64,000 bases of DNA from Circinella umbellata. Its lineage: Eukaryota > Mucoromycota > Mucoromycetes > Mucorales > Lichtheimiaceae. Numbering within the stretch: position 1 is the stretch's first letter; every line of letters starts with the position of its first letter. The position numbers and the translations under genes are program-made. This document shows, piece by piece, positions 21,336 to 33,700 of this stretch. The stretch lies in assembly GCA_025093555.1 (NCBI GenBank), contig JAIWNF010000021.1, positions 1-64,000 of the forward strand, written 5' to 3'. The notes under the pieces are model-generated. The model had not been told where the DNA came from. It saw nothing but the letters and a program-made list of their open reading frames with translations, and did no database searches.

Positions 21336-24223
21336 ATTGTTAATGAGTAAATATAGATTATATTTTGGTTATTCGAATTAGAAAAAGAAAAAATAATTAA
21401 CAAAAACAAGAGAAAGAGGGGTATATTTATAGTTGTTGACCTATTTTTTTTTTTTTGCCAAGATGCTTTTTTTTTAAATCACCGGATTCATCATCTGTTG
21501 ACGATATAATGATGTACTATACCTCTTTATCAATTGATAGAGTTATTTCAATAAAGTAGTATTATAGACCATCTCCATAGGATAGAATACATAGTTGAAT
21601 GAATAAAACATATCTTTTTCTTTTATAGTATTTTGAACATTTTTGAAAGAAAGAATCTTTTTTGTTTTAAAAAAAATGTCAAAAATAAGACAGATGATCG
21701 GCGCTTCACCCGATCCGTTAATTTTTTGATCGAATTAGGTAATTTTTTTTTTATGTACAAAGGAGGGCCAACAATTTACGTTTCACAAATAAAGGATTAC
21801 CAGCCCCATTTTCACTTTTTATTCTATTAGACAAATTTGTTACATATATACAGTATTTAACTTATTAACGTATATGAATGAAATATGTTGGTCAACAAAC
21901 ATAATAAATGATACGTAATAGTAAATCATGAAAATAAAAAATTGTAACAATTGGAAGGAGTGTGGGAAATGAAAGAGAAAAAATGACGCAGTTCACAATC
22001 ATACTCAAAGAAGAGATTGAATATGGCGTACTCTCTTTTAAGAAATCTATATGCCTAATGTAGTGATTAAAAATAGAATAAGCATGCTGCTGAGGAGGTG
22101 ACTTGTCATTCACTTCTTGGCTAAAAGTTTTGAAATCTAGCTTCTCTTGATTCGTTGACTTATTAACACCTTGACTTTTTACAATATTCTGATCAATAGT
22201 TCAAATTGAATTAGTTTTACTGAAAACTCAAGTTAAATATGATATAGCGCCATTGGAATTCTTTTTTTTTTGTTTCATACAGCAAAACATTCAATTATTA
22301 CAGTCATCTGACATTATAATGTTTGTGTTGTGCATGAGCGGCTTCTTGCCAAGATTATGCATATAAATATATAAAGATCCGGTCTGTGTACACTCAATTT
22401 TTTTTTTTAGTATTGCATTGAGTCTACTATTATGTGCATTTTTTTTTTTATAAAAAGCACAAACATTATTTTGAGGAGAGAGTGAAGTTATCAAATTCAT
22501 CAATTACGTAGCATTTTATACTGCTGAGATTTATTCTATAACCGAACACTTGAATTGTTAAATAATGATCAATGTTGCTGGTTTATAAAAAGAGGGCAAC
22601 AAACGTTTACTAGATGATTTGATTCTGGACAAGTGAGATGTTATTGACAAAGAGAATTGTTCTTTTTTAAAAAAAAAACAGATTGCACACTAACTAATAT
22701 AGTCGATTTTATTATCTTTTGATGAATCTTTTTTAAAAAGTCGGTTTATTATAAATCATGATCCAGAAGTTTCATGTTTACCTCCATCCACCTACCTTCT
22801 CCTTAAATGCTGACAACATCAAGATTCACCGACTGTGGGTGCTTGCTCCGCCACGTCTGTTAGTGATGCATCTACAGTAAACCTTATTACTCTGAGAAAG
22901 CCACCTCAAATTTGTTCATCTTGGCGAAAATTCGGTAGTACTTCAATAACAGTGAAGAGACGAGCAAACAATTTTGTCAGAATAAGAAGCAGCACAACAA
23001 GAGGTAAAAAGACAACGGTCCTGTGTTTCGAAATATGATTACAATCGGTTATCCCTTGGAATTAAAAATGCAAGTATTCGCAGTGTTTTCAGTTTTGACA
23101 AAGTAGTATTGACAACTTTAAAAAAAATGTTTCCATCCATTTCATTTTTTCTTTATAGTAAATCTTTTTTGTTTTCTTCTTTCTCCTTTCCAAAAGCCCA
23201 TACACACACTGCAACGAATACATTCAAATACCCATATTCTTATCCATGTTTAACAAAGTCACTAGCTGTTCATATCACAGATGTATAAACATACTTGCGA
23301 CAGCTACGAGCACAAATCCGTCCTTATATGTCACAATCTCTTCACACAACTATTCTTCGCTTCATATAAATAACCACGTCATCATACTTTATCATTCATT
23401 CGTTTACACTCTTTTTAAACATAAACCGATGCATTTATGAAATTGAAATGTATGATAATAATAATTATTTTAATAATGAAAAATATCGAGATATTGATAA
23501 TATAACAGGAAGTGGAAATTAAGCGATTAACACATGTATTTTACGCTACTAATGGTAGTCCATATGCATGCAACGCAAACATACTTTGTTACCACGTTCA
23601 CTTGGGGCGTCCTTTTTTTCAAAGAACTACTATCTGCAAGCAACGCTAACGGGTAAATTCCCTCCACAGTCAGCATCCAGGAAGCTAGTGAAAAGTTCAA
23701 ATATTCAAACGACTTGCTTGATGTACATTGAAGCAAAGGAAGCAGAGCACTTGTGTCATCAAACAGATCAGTCCAAAAAAAAAATGGTCTGACTTGGAAA
23801 TGAACTTTTTTTTCAACTAAATAATGTGTCGAGATTTGCAACCTGAACTATTTTTTTTTTCTTTTCGTACATATCCTCTAGACCTCCAAACTACCAAAAA
23901 GATGCTTGGACACGAAATTATTCAGAGTTAAAACAACTAATAAGTAGAAAATAGTATTGATCTATTATGCTGCCCATTCTTTGAATCAATAACAACATTA
24001 TTTGGGGGGGGTTACTATAGAGAGCAAACAGCACGAATTGAAGCCTTGAAAATGGCTACTCAGATCGACACGATAGAAAAAAGTGGAGTTCTGAAAAATA
24101 TATTTTTTGGAGAAGATATGCATATTTTTTGGAATTTGGACACTTTTTGGAAAAAATTGAACTTTTTGTGGAATATTAATTCCCTAAGTGATTCCACGCA
24201 TAACTCCGCTTTCTTTGATTGTA

Positions 24224-24702
24224 GAAAAACTCCATCCCCGTTCGATTAGAAAAAAAGGTCGTTCAAATCATGTAAAACGTTTCTATACATGAATTCTCGA
24301 GTATATAAATCATAACAACCGTTTAAATATACATTTCTACACGTGAAAAAATTGAAGATGTCAAAATTCCAAAATAACTCCACTTTTCTCTAGAAAAACT
24401 CCATCCCCGTTCGATTAGAAAAAAAGGTCGTTCAAATCATGTAAAACGCTTCTATACATGAATTCTCGAGTATATAAATCATAGCAACTGTTTAAATATG
24501 TATTCTCATTCCATTTCTATATGTAGAAAAAATTGAAGATGTCAAAATTCCATAATAACTCCACTTTTTTCTAGAAAAACTCCATCCCCGTTCGATTAGA
24601 AAAAAAGGTCGTCCAAATCATGTAAAACGCTTCTATACATGAATTCTCGAGTATATAAATCATAACAACCGTTTAAATATACATTTCTACACGTGAAAAA
24701 AA
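24224..24702. repeat. three-copy tandem repeat, 169-181-bp period
   Basis: Copies begin GAAAAACTCCATCCCCG at 24224, 24393 and 24574. Each continues through TTCGATTAG, AAAAAAAGGTCGT(T/C)CAAATC, ATGTAAAACG(T/C)TTC, GAATTCTCGAGTATATAAATC and a GAAAAAATTGAAGATGTC-type end (the last copy is cut short). Copies are almost identical, implying recent amplification. A diverged partial unit precedes the first copy. Confidence 0.85.
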
Positions 24703-25628
24703 TGAATAATAAAATATTATATGTTTATAATATAGTCATATGCTTCACTAATATTTATTTATCACTGTTGTTTGTTTATTCAGTTATCTAAAACAGGTTT
24801 GTATAGTCTGATATTTAACAGTCTACCATTGATTGGGGACACACATGATGAGTAATTTTTTTTCTCAATAATCCTAACTCGGAGCATCTCTTTCTCTTTC
24901 TTCAACTCGGTATTTTTTTTTCAATATCACCATGGTGTCTTCATAAAAAAAAGTCAATAAAAGTACAAATAGTAAAATTACTAATAATAAAGTAAATAAA
25001 TGATACAGTGGATGTCATAGTTAAGTTATCTCTGGCCGTTCCACGAATGTATACTGACCTTACGTAAAATCTTAACTAGCAAAGTCAAAGGAGTATAAAG
25101 AGATTAAAACTAATAACAAGATCTGTGAGCATTTACCCAACATTCTTGAAAATCAACAACCACAAAAATATAAAACCAATAAATGACAGTAGCTCATCAA
25201 GGATCATAACAGGTCGCGTAATAATTGAAAAACCAAACATATAAAAGAAAAAAAAAGGATACAGGATAGTATGGTCTATTCTCACTTCTTTTCCCTTTGT
25301 TTGTTTTTTCGCGTTTTTTATCCACGCCATTCATTGTAAACATTTATTTCGTGACAGATATAGTGCTATTCCTTCTTTCTTTTTTTGCCAAAAAAAAATA
25401 CCTATATGATTCGATAGGATTATGTGTATTTTGAAATGTGCGCCTCATACTGGTAAATCTAGGCACAATTTAATTTGAATATGCACAAATTTGATTAAAT
25501 GACCCTGATACGTAAAATATATTAACAGTTCTTTTTTGATAATTTTATTAACTTGTTGTAGACAGCAATAAACCAAATAATACTCAAGAGCGCTTAAAAC
25601 CAACAAAAGAATAACAAGTATGTATTAA

Positions 25629-25835
25629 AATGACTGTACTAGTACCACTAGTTTTAAAAGTCATAATAATTCAGATAATTATGAATATTACGTTTATGAT
25701 GAAAGTGCTGGCAACGAAAATAAGGATGATGATGATGAAGACGACATTGACGAAGAAGAAAAAATTAGAGCAGAAAAAATTATTGTTTTTTCTTTTATTA
25801 CTGTTGCTACATTTTTATATATTCAAATAAATTAA
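25629..25835 (+). other. small acidic ORF with a C-terminal membrane segment
   Basis: Open frame of 68 codons without its own ATG at the start. It reads an Asn/Ser/Tyr-rich part, then NENKDDDDEDDIDEEEKIRA, then a hydrophobic FSFITVATFLYIQIN end. The shape suggests a tail-anchored peptide or the last exon of something larger. No family is recognised; it could be chance or a relic. Confidence 0.25.
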
Positions 25836-27550
25836 ATTTTGGCATGATATCCATACGCAATAAAATCAATCTATTATAATCTATTTAATTACCTATTTTA
25901 TATCACTATTTTATGTTCGATTACTAGTATATATTACGTATTTCCATTTTTTTCTAAAAAATTTCCAGAAAGCTTTCAAACTAACTTCCAAAAAACATCC
26001 AACTGATTAAGTTGCGAATAGCTATTCTGGAGTTGGACTTTTTTTGGAAAAAATTGGAGCTTTTGTGGAATATATATTCCCTAAGTGAATCACCGCATTT
26101 GATAATAATGATACAGTCATTCAAACACCCAATGCTAACCAAAACAAGGAAACGGTCAATAAATCAGGTAGATGATTAGAAGAAAAGTAATAGTGAAATT
26201 AAAGCAAATTAGCACTTGTAATGATCTGTCATTTTTAATATACACAACGACTCATCCACTTCACACAAATTGAAAAAAAAAATCATTATATATATCAGCC
26301 ATTTTCTCTTTACCTTCATCAATATTCATTTCATCATATTACACATTATACATTCCATATATCCATATACTACATATTTTACTCTTTTTCCCTTTGTTTC
26401 TAGCCCTCGTGTTATTCAAAGCAGAATATTTGTTTTCTCTTTTTTTTTTTGTTCTGGAAGAAAAAAGAAATGTTTTGAACCTTTTTATGTAAACATGTAT
26501 AAATATAGTATATTTTACGTATCTCTACTTGACGCAGATCATTTAGAAAAAAAAACAGTATGTATATATACATATTTTTTCAAAATGAAACGACTAAAAC
26601 GAGTGATTGATGCTGATAAAAATGATATTTTACTATTTCTATAACTAAAAGACTTGTCATGTGCTAATTCTTTGAAAAGAATGTTCTTTAATACGTATAA
26701 TGATTTGGAGTATACCAAAGTAGGAACCTAATACCATTAATGTACCCTACTCTGTTGTATTAACTTCATTTTTTGATGACCACTTGTTTCTTTTTTTTCC
26801 CCCACCTCCAGCCCCCATACATGTTACACCGTCACATAAGTCATTATTGTTAGAAACCCCCCCCCAAAAAAAACCAAGTAATGGGATCGTTCTCAAGGTA
26901 AACTTTAATCATTTTCTCCAAGAACAAAAAAAAAAATGTAAAGTGTTCCAGCCCTTTTTACTTTATTTTTATTTTGCGATAAGTAATAAGAATTGAGCCC
27001 AATTTAATTGCTTGTCATCATGCTAAGAACAAAAAAAGAAATCATATATAACTATTGTGGTAAAATGTGTAACTTTAATCAAAAAACACAATAGCAACGT
27101 GCATTTCACACACAATACACAGGTTAACAAAAAGGAAGGGGAAAATTTATACGTATATTGTAAAGGTAGTACAATTTGTAAATTATAGTCTAAATAAAAA
27201 CTTAGTATCAAGAATAGTGATTCATTACGTATTATTATTTTCTTCAAAGATGAACAAACTTGATAAATAACAAAAAAAAAATAAGCTTTCTGCTTTGTTA
27301 TTATTTATTTAATACTAAGTTGTAGATCATTTATTATTAATAATAATAATATAATCATTGTACAACAATAATAATAAAGGATTATAATTATTATTAGATG
27401 ATTGATTTTGCAGGATGCGTTTGTGTGTTCAATTTCTGTAAATGTGTAACAATTAAAAAACCCAAAAATAACAACAAAAAAAGAATGTCTTTTTTTTTTC
27501 CCCTCTCTTTTTCTCTTTTGTCACTCTCTTTTATATTCTATAGTTTGTAT

Positions 27551-30518
27551 ATGGTCGAAGTTAAAAAACGAAATTCTTTGACATCATTCGGTTTACGTAT
27601 TATTGGACGAAGTAATAGTACAAAAGTATCCAACAATAATAATAATCGACCACCTACTACTGCAAGTAATAATACAAGACGTCGTACAGTATCAACTGCA
27701 AATATACAGAAGCAACAGACAGTGATGACTTCTCCTGTTCATAAACAAGTGATTAGCGACACCCATCTTGCTATTAAAAACAATAATAGAGAAAGTGATC
27801 ATAAGCCTATTTATAATGAAGAGAATGATGCAACAGAAAAACGAACTTTAACCAAGCCAGCAAGATTACTAATTTCCAGTTACAAAGAAGAACAAATCGT
27901 ATCACCCACATCACCGGACGATAATCACAAAGAAAAAGAAGAAATAGAAATACCAAAAACACCTACATCTCTAGTAGCTGCTGGTCCTGGTGGTGGACCA
28001 ACATTGGAAGAAGAAGAAGATCTTGAATATAGCAACATCACCATAAATGTCCAGGGCAATAATAACAGTATCCCTCGTAATCGAGCTCAACCTATTATTC
28101 TTCGTATGAATGCTTGGCAAAGTATTTTACGTGAAATATTAATATGGCTCGAACAAATTGGAAGAATCAATATTCAAAGTAGTGAACTTTACTATAATAA
28201 AGTATTACCTCACGTGGATTGGAAAGATAAAGTGATGATCAAACAAGAAACACCCATGGCTTCCATGTTACAAGGATTTCGTTCATTAACATCGCGTGTA
28301 GCTTCTACTCAAAAATCAGCGGGTAACAAATTATTTAAAGAGTATATTCCAGAATTAGAAAATTTGGCAAAGGAAGGTAAACGTAGAATTCAAACGTTGG
28401 AACAGAATCGACAATTTCGTATGGATGAATTGTTAAAACGAGCCGATATGACACAAAAAACATTGGCATTACTTGCTAAACAATGTCAAGCGGCTGTAAC
28501 AACAAGTGGACAAGTAGCACAAGATCCTTGGGTTACAAATCTTCGTAAGTAATAATAATGATTTGTATTATCGCCATGTTTTTCTTTCTTCTCCTTTTAT
28601 CTTGTATTAGGCTTATGTGAATATATGTATTTATATGATGCTTTTATCATATATATCTATATAGATGTATTGAAATACTTGCAGCGTGAAGTGCAAGAAG
28701 ATAATCGACTTCGTACAACCATGATTGATATTCAACATCAATCAGCACTTTTCGAAAAACGTGTGATTCATACACTTAAAAAAACCATGCAATTCTGTTA
28801 CGATCATTATGGAAATATAGCCACATCCCGCGAAACAGCACGTATGCAACGTATGGTTGAAAAAATGGATACAGAGCGTGAATGGCAACAATTCTTAAAT
28901 AGTGAAGCTAAAGATTTGGTGGTGAATCCATTAAATACATCGCGTGATTATTTTCGTATTCATTATAATAACAAGTTTCATCCAGCCGTTATGACATTAG
29001 CAAAAGGTAGTTTGGAACGTCGAACAGGAAGTGTACGTAAACAATATACTGAACGTTATTATGTTTTGACGCAATGTAAGGTTTAATTTTATATTTATTC
29101 ATTTATATAGCATCATCTTTTATATAGCAAAAAAAAAAAAAAAAAAAAAACTTTATGACTTATTATACATATTATATAAAATAGGTGGGTTTTTGCATCA
29201 ATTTCATGAAAATGATAAAGTTAATCCAGAACTTTCTATTTTCATTCCAAAATCTACCATTATTCCTTCTATTGATATGAGTCATCTTTCAACCCAACAT
29301 CATCAACATCTTCATCCTAGTGGTGATGAATATACTTTTGAAATTCGACGATCAGGTGCTTTACAAAGAGATAAAGTATATATACTTCGAGCAAAATCAA
29401 GAGAAGAATTGATAGGATGGTGTCAATTATTAATAGATGTGGCAACACGAACCCAGCATGGACATTCTGCAACATGGAAGAATATTCAACGAAAGAGTAC
29501 AATGTTAGTGAATGAAGAAGGACAAGAGCAAGGACAACAAGATCCTGTTAAAACAACAACGGCACATAGAACTATTAGTAATGCTAGTAGTAAATATACC
29601 AAGAGTAATCCAATCTTACAACCAAAGAAGGAGGAAGATACAGTATTATTACAGTCACCAACCTCACCTTCATCACCCGTACCACCAGAACATACACATG
29701 ATGCTCTTGCAAACGCAAGATCAACAATTACCAGTATCATTGATAATTATGATGATCAAAAGAAATCTCGTAACAATAGTAACAATGATAAAGATAATCA
29801 AAATGTTAAAAAACTTGATAAAGGAAAATCTCGATCCAAGGATCTTCCTGAACGTATCGAGTTAGATCCTCCTACTGCTAATACAGAAGAAAACTCGACA
29901 GATAATACTAAGAATGATAATGATAATTATTTAAATTCAAGAGCACAAGTAGTAGAACCGGGTTATGCTGTTCATGCTCAATTACAACATAAAAATACTT
30001 TTTCACCACCACCTATTCACAGCAATAGTAACAACAGTATATCAATGAATACAAATACCAGTACTGGTATCAATGAAAAAATAACTATTGAGAATAATAA
30101 AAAGAAGACAACAACAAGAGAATCTATTCCTGTAATGCATGCAATTACTACTGATATACCAATCATGACTGCTGGCAGCGTTGAACGACTTACTCCAAAG
30201 GGTAACCAAGGTATCATTGATGACAGTAAAGAAAAAAACACATCATCATCACCAACAATAAAAAATAATCATGATACACAAGAACCTCATTCTATTGAAA
30301 CTACAAATATAAAAGAATCGACAATGAGCAACAATAATAGTAAACAACAATCACCTCAACAAACTTCAATGATAATGTCACCCTTTGTTAGTTATCTTCC
30401 CCAACTTACTACATTTTCATCCCAGAAACAATATGAACAAAAGAATAATAATGAATCTACAATAAGTAATCATAGTAGTCAATCATTTGAATCTTTCTCT
30501 GAAGATATACGACATTAA
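27551..30518 (+). CDS. SLM1/SLM2-like PH-domain protein (TORC2/PI(4,5)P2 effector)
   Basis: Exons 27551-28544, 28665-29075 and 29185-30518; 2739 nt, 912 residues, phases consistent. The chosen ATG (MVEVKKRNSLTSFGLR) follows a low-complexity hydrophobic stretch better explained as leader. Residues about 180-440 form an F-BAR-like helical region (SILREILIWLEQIGRINIQS, then FKEYIPELENLAKEGKRRIQ). A PH domain of about 120 residues follows (RRTGSVRKQYTERYYVLTQC ... EEYTFEIRRSGALQRDKVYI-like core ... REELIGWCQLL). The last ~350 residues are Asn/Ser-rich and probably disordered. In yeast, Slm proteins bind PI(4,5)P2 at eisosomes and recruit TORC2 to Ypk1. Family assignment is by domain order and motif; paralog identity is open. 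Confidence 0.82.
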
Positions 30519-30755
30519 CAAAAATGAATAGTTATCTAATTAACTTTTATATCTCATTAATTTATTATCTAATAAAAATAAGAGTACAGGGACTTTTAAA
30601 AATCTGCATTGTGTTAATTTTTTGTTTTTTTGGTGTGTAAAAAATAAAGCGCTCTCCTCTTTTTCCCAAAACGTCACAAAGTTTTTCAAGAAAGAAGCAA
30701 AAAAATTGAAAAAATAAAATAAAAAGGGTTGTATCTTTTAACTTTATAATTTTGT

Positions 30756-33700
30756 ATGCCTACAAGACCAGAACTTCGCCAGGCTAATTCACTTGCTTGG
30801 GATAAAGGCAAAGGTAATTGAAAAATTATTCCATTGAACATTATTATTATCGAAAAAATGATGTTGTTTTTTTTGTCTTTGTTTCTAAACTAGTTTTATG
30901 TTATATATAGATGCTTCACAGTATAAAAACCTTGATAGTAATATAAAAAAGAATACAACATTTATAAAAAAATGTAAAACATCATTGGCTGCTGATTCGA
31001 CACAACAATTATTGAATGATATCAAAAAGTTGAGCTTGGAAAAATACATTTCCGAAATAGTAGGTGCTGTTCTTGAAGGAATGCTCAAATGTAAATCAAC
31101 AACCGATATTAGTGCTTGTGTTGAAGTATGTATTTATAATAAACAATTGAAAATTTGGACAATAATAATAACAGCATCAATAAATATTGAATAAGCAAAG
31201 AGACTTTGTGCGGGGGGGAGGAGGAGAAGGTTGGAATGATATTTAGATTGGGGAAAGGGTGGAAGGTTCGTTATAACTCGATTATGAGCTATTTTTAATA
31301 AATAATAAATATTATTATTATTATTATTATTAGGTTATATCAGCATTACACCAACGGTTCCCTGAAACGTTTACATTATTACTTACATATAATCTTGCTA
31401 AAGCACTTTCACAACCTTCTCGACAACACTTGAATTCATTAAGTCAAGATCAACGCGATAAAGAAGAATCGACACGTATTTCGAGACAACGTACTTATTT
31501 AAGAATATCAGTTGAATTATGGCTTGCGGATGTATTACGAAACGTAGAAGATGGTATTCCATCTTTAGCATCTACTAGTTTGGAAGGTGTAGAGTCACAA
31601 AGAGATGGAGTTGCTGGATTTGTTGGATCTTCTTCTTCTACATCACTTAAATCACGAAAAAAAGAAGATAATGAAAAGAAAACAAAAAGTAATTTTGTTT
31701 ATAATGCATTAAAAGGATTGGTAAGCCAAAAGAGAAAAAAAAAACACACAGACAGGGAAGGAAGGAAGGAAGGTTTAACTATGATTTATATATACAAATG
31801 ATGGATGGATTAACTTTAAGTTTATGAATATATAAAAATTAGCTTTCAAATGATTTAGAACAAAATATCAATTTACCTATTGCCGCATCCTTTTTAAAAA
31901 ATTATGGACAAGAAATTCTTGGTATTATTCCTCGTAAACAACGTGCTGCTTTGGAACAACAACAAGAACAAGGAGATAATAATAATGTAGTAACAAATGG
32001 TGAAACAATGGATAATTCTTCTTCTTCGAGTGTAGTAACACCGGAATATCGTAAACTTTTGAGAGATTTATTTGAAGAATATTATCGTAATGTTGAAAAA
32101 CATTTAGTGAAGGAACATAAAATGATTAAAAAGTTGGATCATCGAAATCGCGAAATTTTATATACGCGTGGTGAATTACCAGAAGAAATTAAACAAGATT
32201 ATGAAAAATCTTCAAAGATTTATGAAAAACTTTTGAATAATACACAAACGTAAGTGAAAATATCATATTGGAGGAATGAGAAGAAGAAGGAAGGGAAATA
32301 TCTATATATAAAGGCTTTCGATTTGATTATTAATAATAATATATATATATATGATATATAGACTTGCTGATGCATTAGATTTAGAAATGCCTGAACTTCC
32401 TGAAGAAGAAGGTGTTACTCGAGTTTCCATTGTTAGTGCTGGTGCAGCTAATGCATTTTCAGAAACAAAGGTTTGTTTTTATACAATTGTGGTTCTTATT
32501 GAGTGATTGAAGTATAACTCATTTAATAATTATAAATATAGGAATCATTGGCTAATGGTATTTGGGAAGATGAAGATGCTCGTAAATTTTATGAAGATTT
32601 GCCTGATTTAAATGTTCTTGTTCCCGGTGTTTTCCTTGAATCCAACCCTCCAAAAAGAACAACAGATGGTGGTGATGATACACAAAATGAAAATACATCA
32701 GAAGAAAAAAGAATTGAAGAGAAAAAAGAAGAATCAATTACTGAAAATAAAGTGGATAAAGTTGAAAAGAAAGGAGATGAACAAGAGAAAGAAACAACAG
32801 AAGAAGAAGAAATAGGAGATGAAGATGTGGATGCTTCTGATCTTGTGGATCAAGCACTCAAGTAAGTCTCATTGATAAATATACATAAAGTCATGTTCCA
32901 CTGATTTTACTACTTATTTTATTATTAGTACTGATAAAGATGAAGAAAGTGCTGCTAATTCAATGCCTTCACAACTTGCTCAACTGGATGGATTAATTGC
33001 TCGTTTACCAACACTTGGAAATCGTGATTTAATTGATAGTGCTGCTGTTGAATTTTGTTATATGAATTCAAAAAATGCAAGAAAAAGATTAGTAAAAGTA
33101 AGAAAAATACAAAGGGGAAAAGTGAATGTTTATTTTTGAAAATATTTATGCTAAATGAAAATTTTAATGCTGTGTAACCCTCCCTACTTTTTTGTTGTTG
33201 TTTTTTTTTATTAGGCATTATTGAATGTACCTAGACAACGTGTGGATTTATTACCTTATTATTCTCGTTTAATTGCTATTCTTAGTCAATACTATCCAGA
33301 TATTAGTGAAACAGTTCTTGCAGCTGTAAGTTTATTTTTTATTTTCATCTGATTCATCCAATAGATTACAGAAAAATGTTAAAAATTAAGCTATTTTTAT
33401 TTAGCTTGACCATGAATTCAAAGGTTTACAAAAAAAGAAAACACAAGATCTTTTAGAATCTAGAGTAAAGGTTAGTAAATTCAATATTATTTTTGATAAC
33501 AATGATAATGATAGGTGCGATTATTAACAATGAAAGTTACTTTTTTTTTTAACATTTAGAATATTCGTTTAATATCTGAATTAACCAAATTCCGAGTGGT
33601 ACCTGCTCATACTATTTTCCATGTCTTCAAAATTGCATTGGATGATTTTACTCATCAAAATATTGATATTGTATGCAATTTACTTGAAACATGTGGCCGA

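Larger units (their letters stand above)
21336..27550. other. gene-poor region with tandem and dispersed repeats
   Basis: No full gene supported. Segments with non-random composition but no recognisable family: 22820-23040 (+), 23527-23841 (-, contains WMLTVEGIYPLALLADSSS) and 25629-25835 (+). A 3-copy tandem repeat lies at 24224-24702, and a dispersed motif is shared by 24131-24195 and 26029-26094. The part just before 27551 is probably the 5' leader of the SLM1-like gene. Confidence 0.5.

Noticed and set aside
22820..23040. 67-codon Ser/Thr/Arg-rich frame
   Set aside because: Starts at a non-ATG codon, has no splice context and no known family; could be a mobile-element scrap but cannot be supported.
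23527..23841. 104-codon minus-strand frame with plausible composition
   Set aside because: No ATG at its start and no family match from memory; left as part of the gene-poor region.
24224..24702. CRISPR-like array
   Set aside because: Direct repeats of 169-181 bp with no short repeat/spacer pattern, in a eukaryotic genome; it is a tandem repeat.
26270..26644. 124-codon plus-strand frame
   Set aside because: It begins at TTG, not ATG, and is Ile/Phe/Lys-rich as expected of AT-rich DNA; no recognisable motif.
27398..27550. N-terminal extension of the SLM1-like protein (hydrophobic stretch)
   Set aside because: The stretch is T/C homopolymer-derived and would place a membrane-like segment before a cytosolic PH protein; the ATG at 27551 is followed by ordinary sequence.
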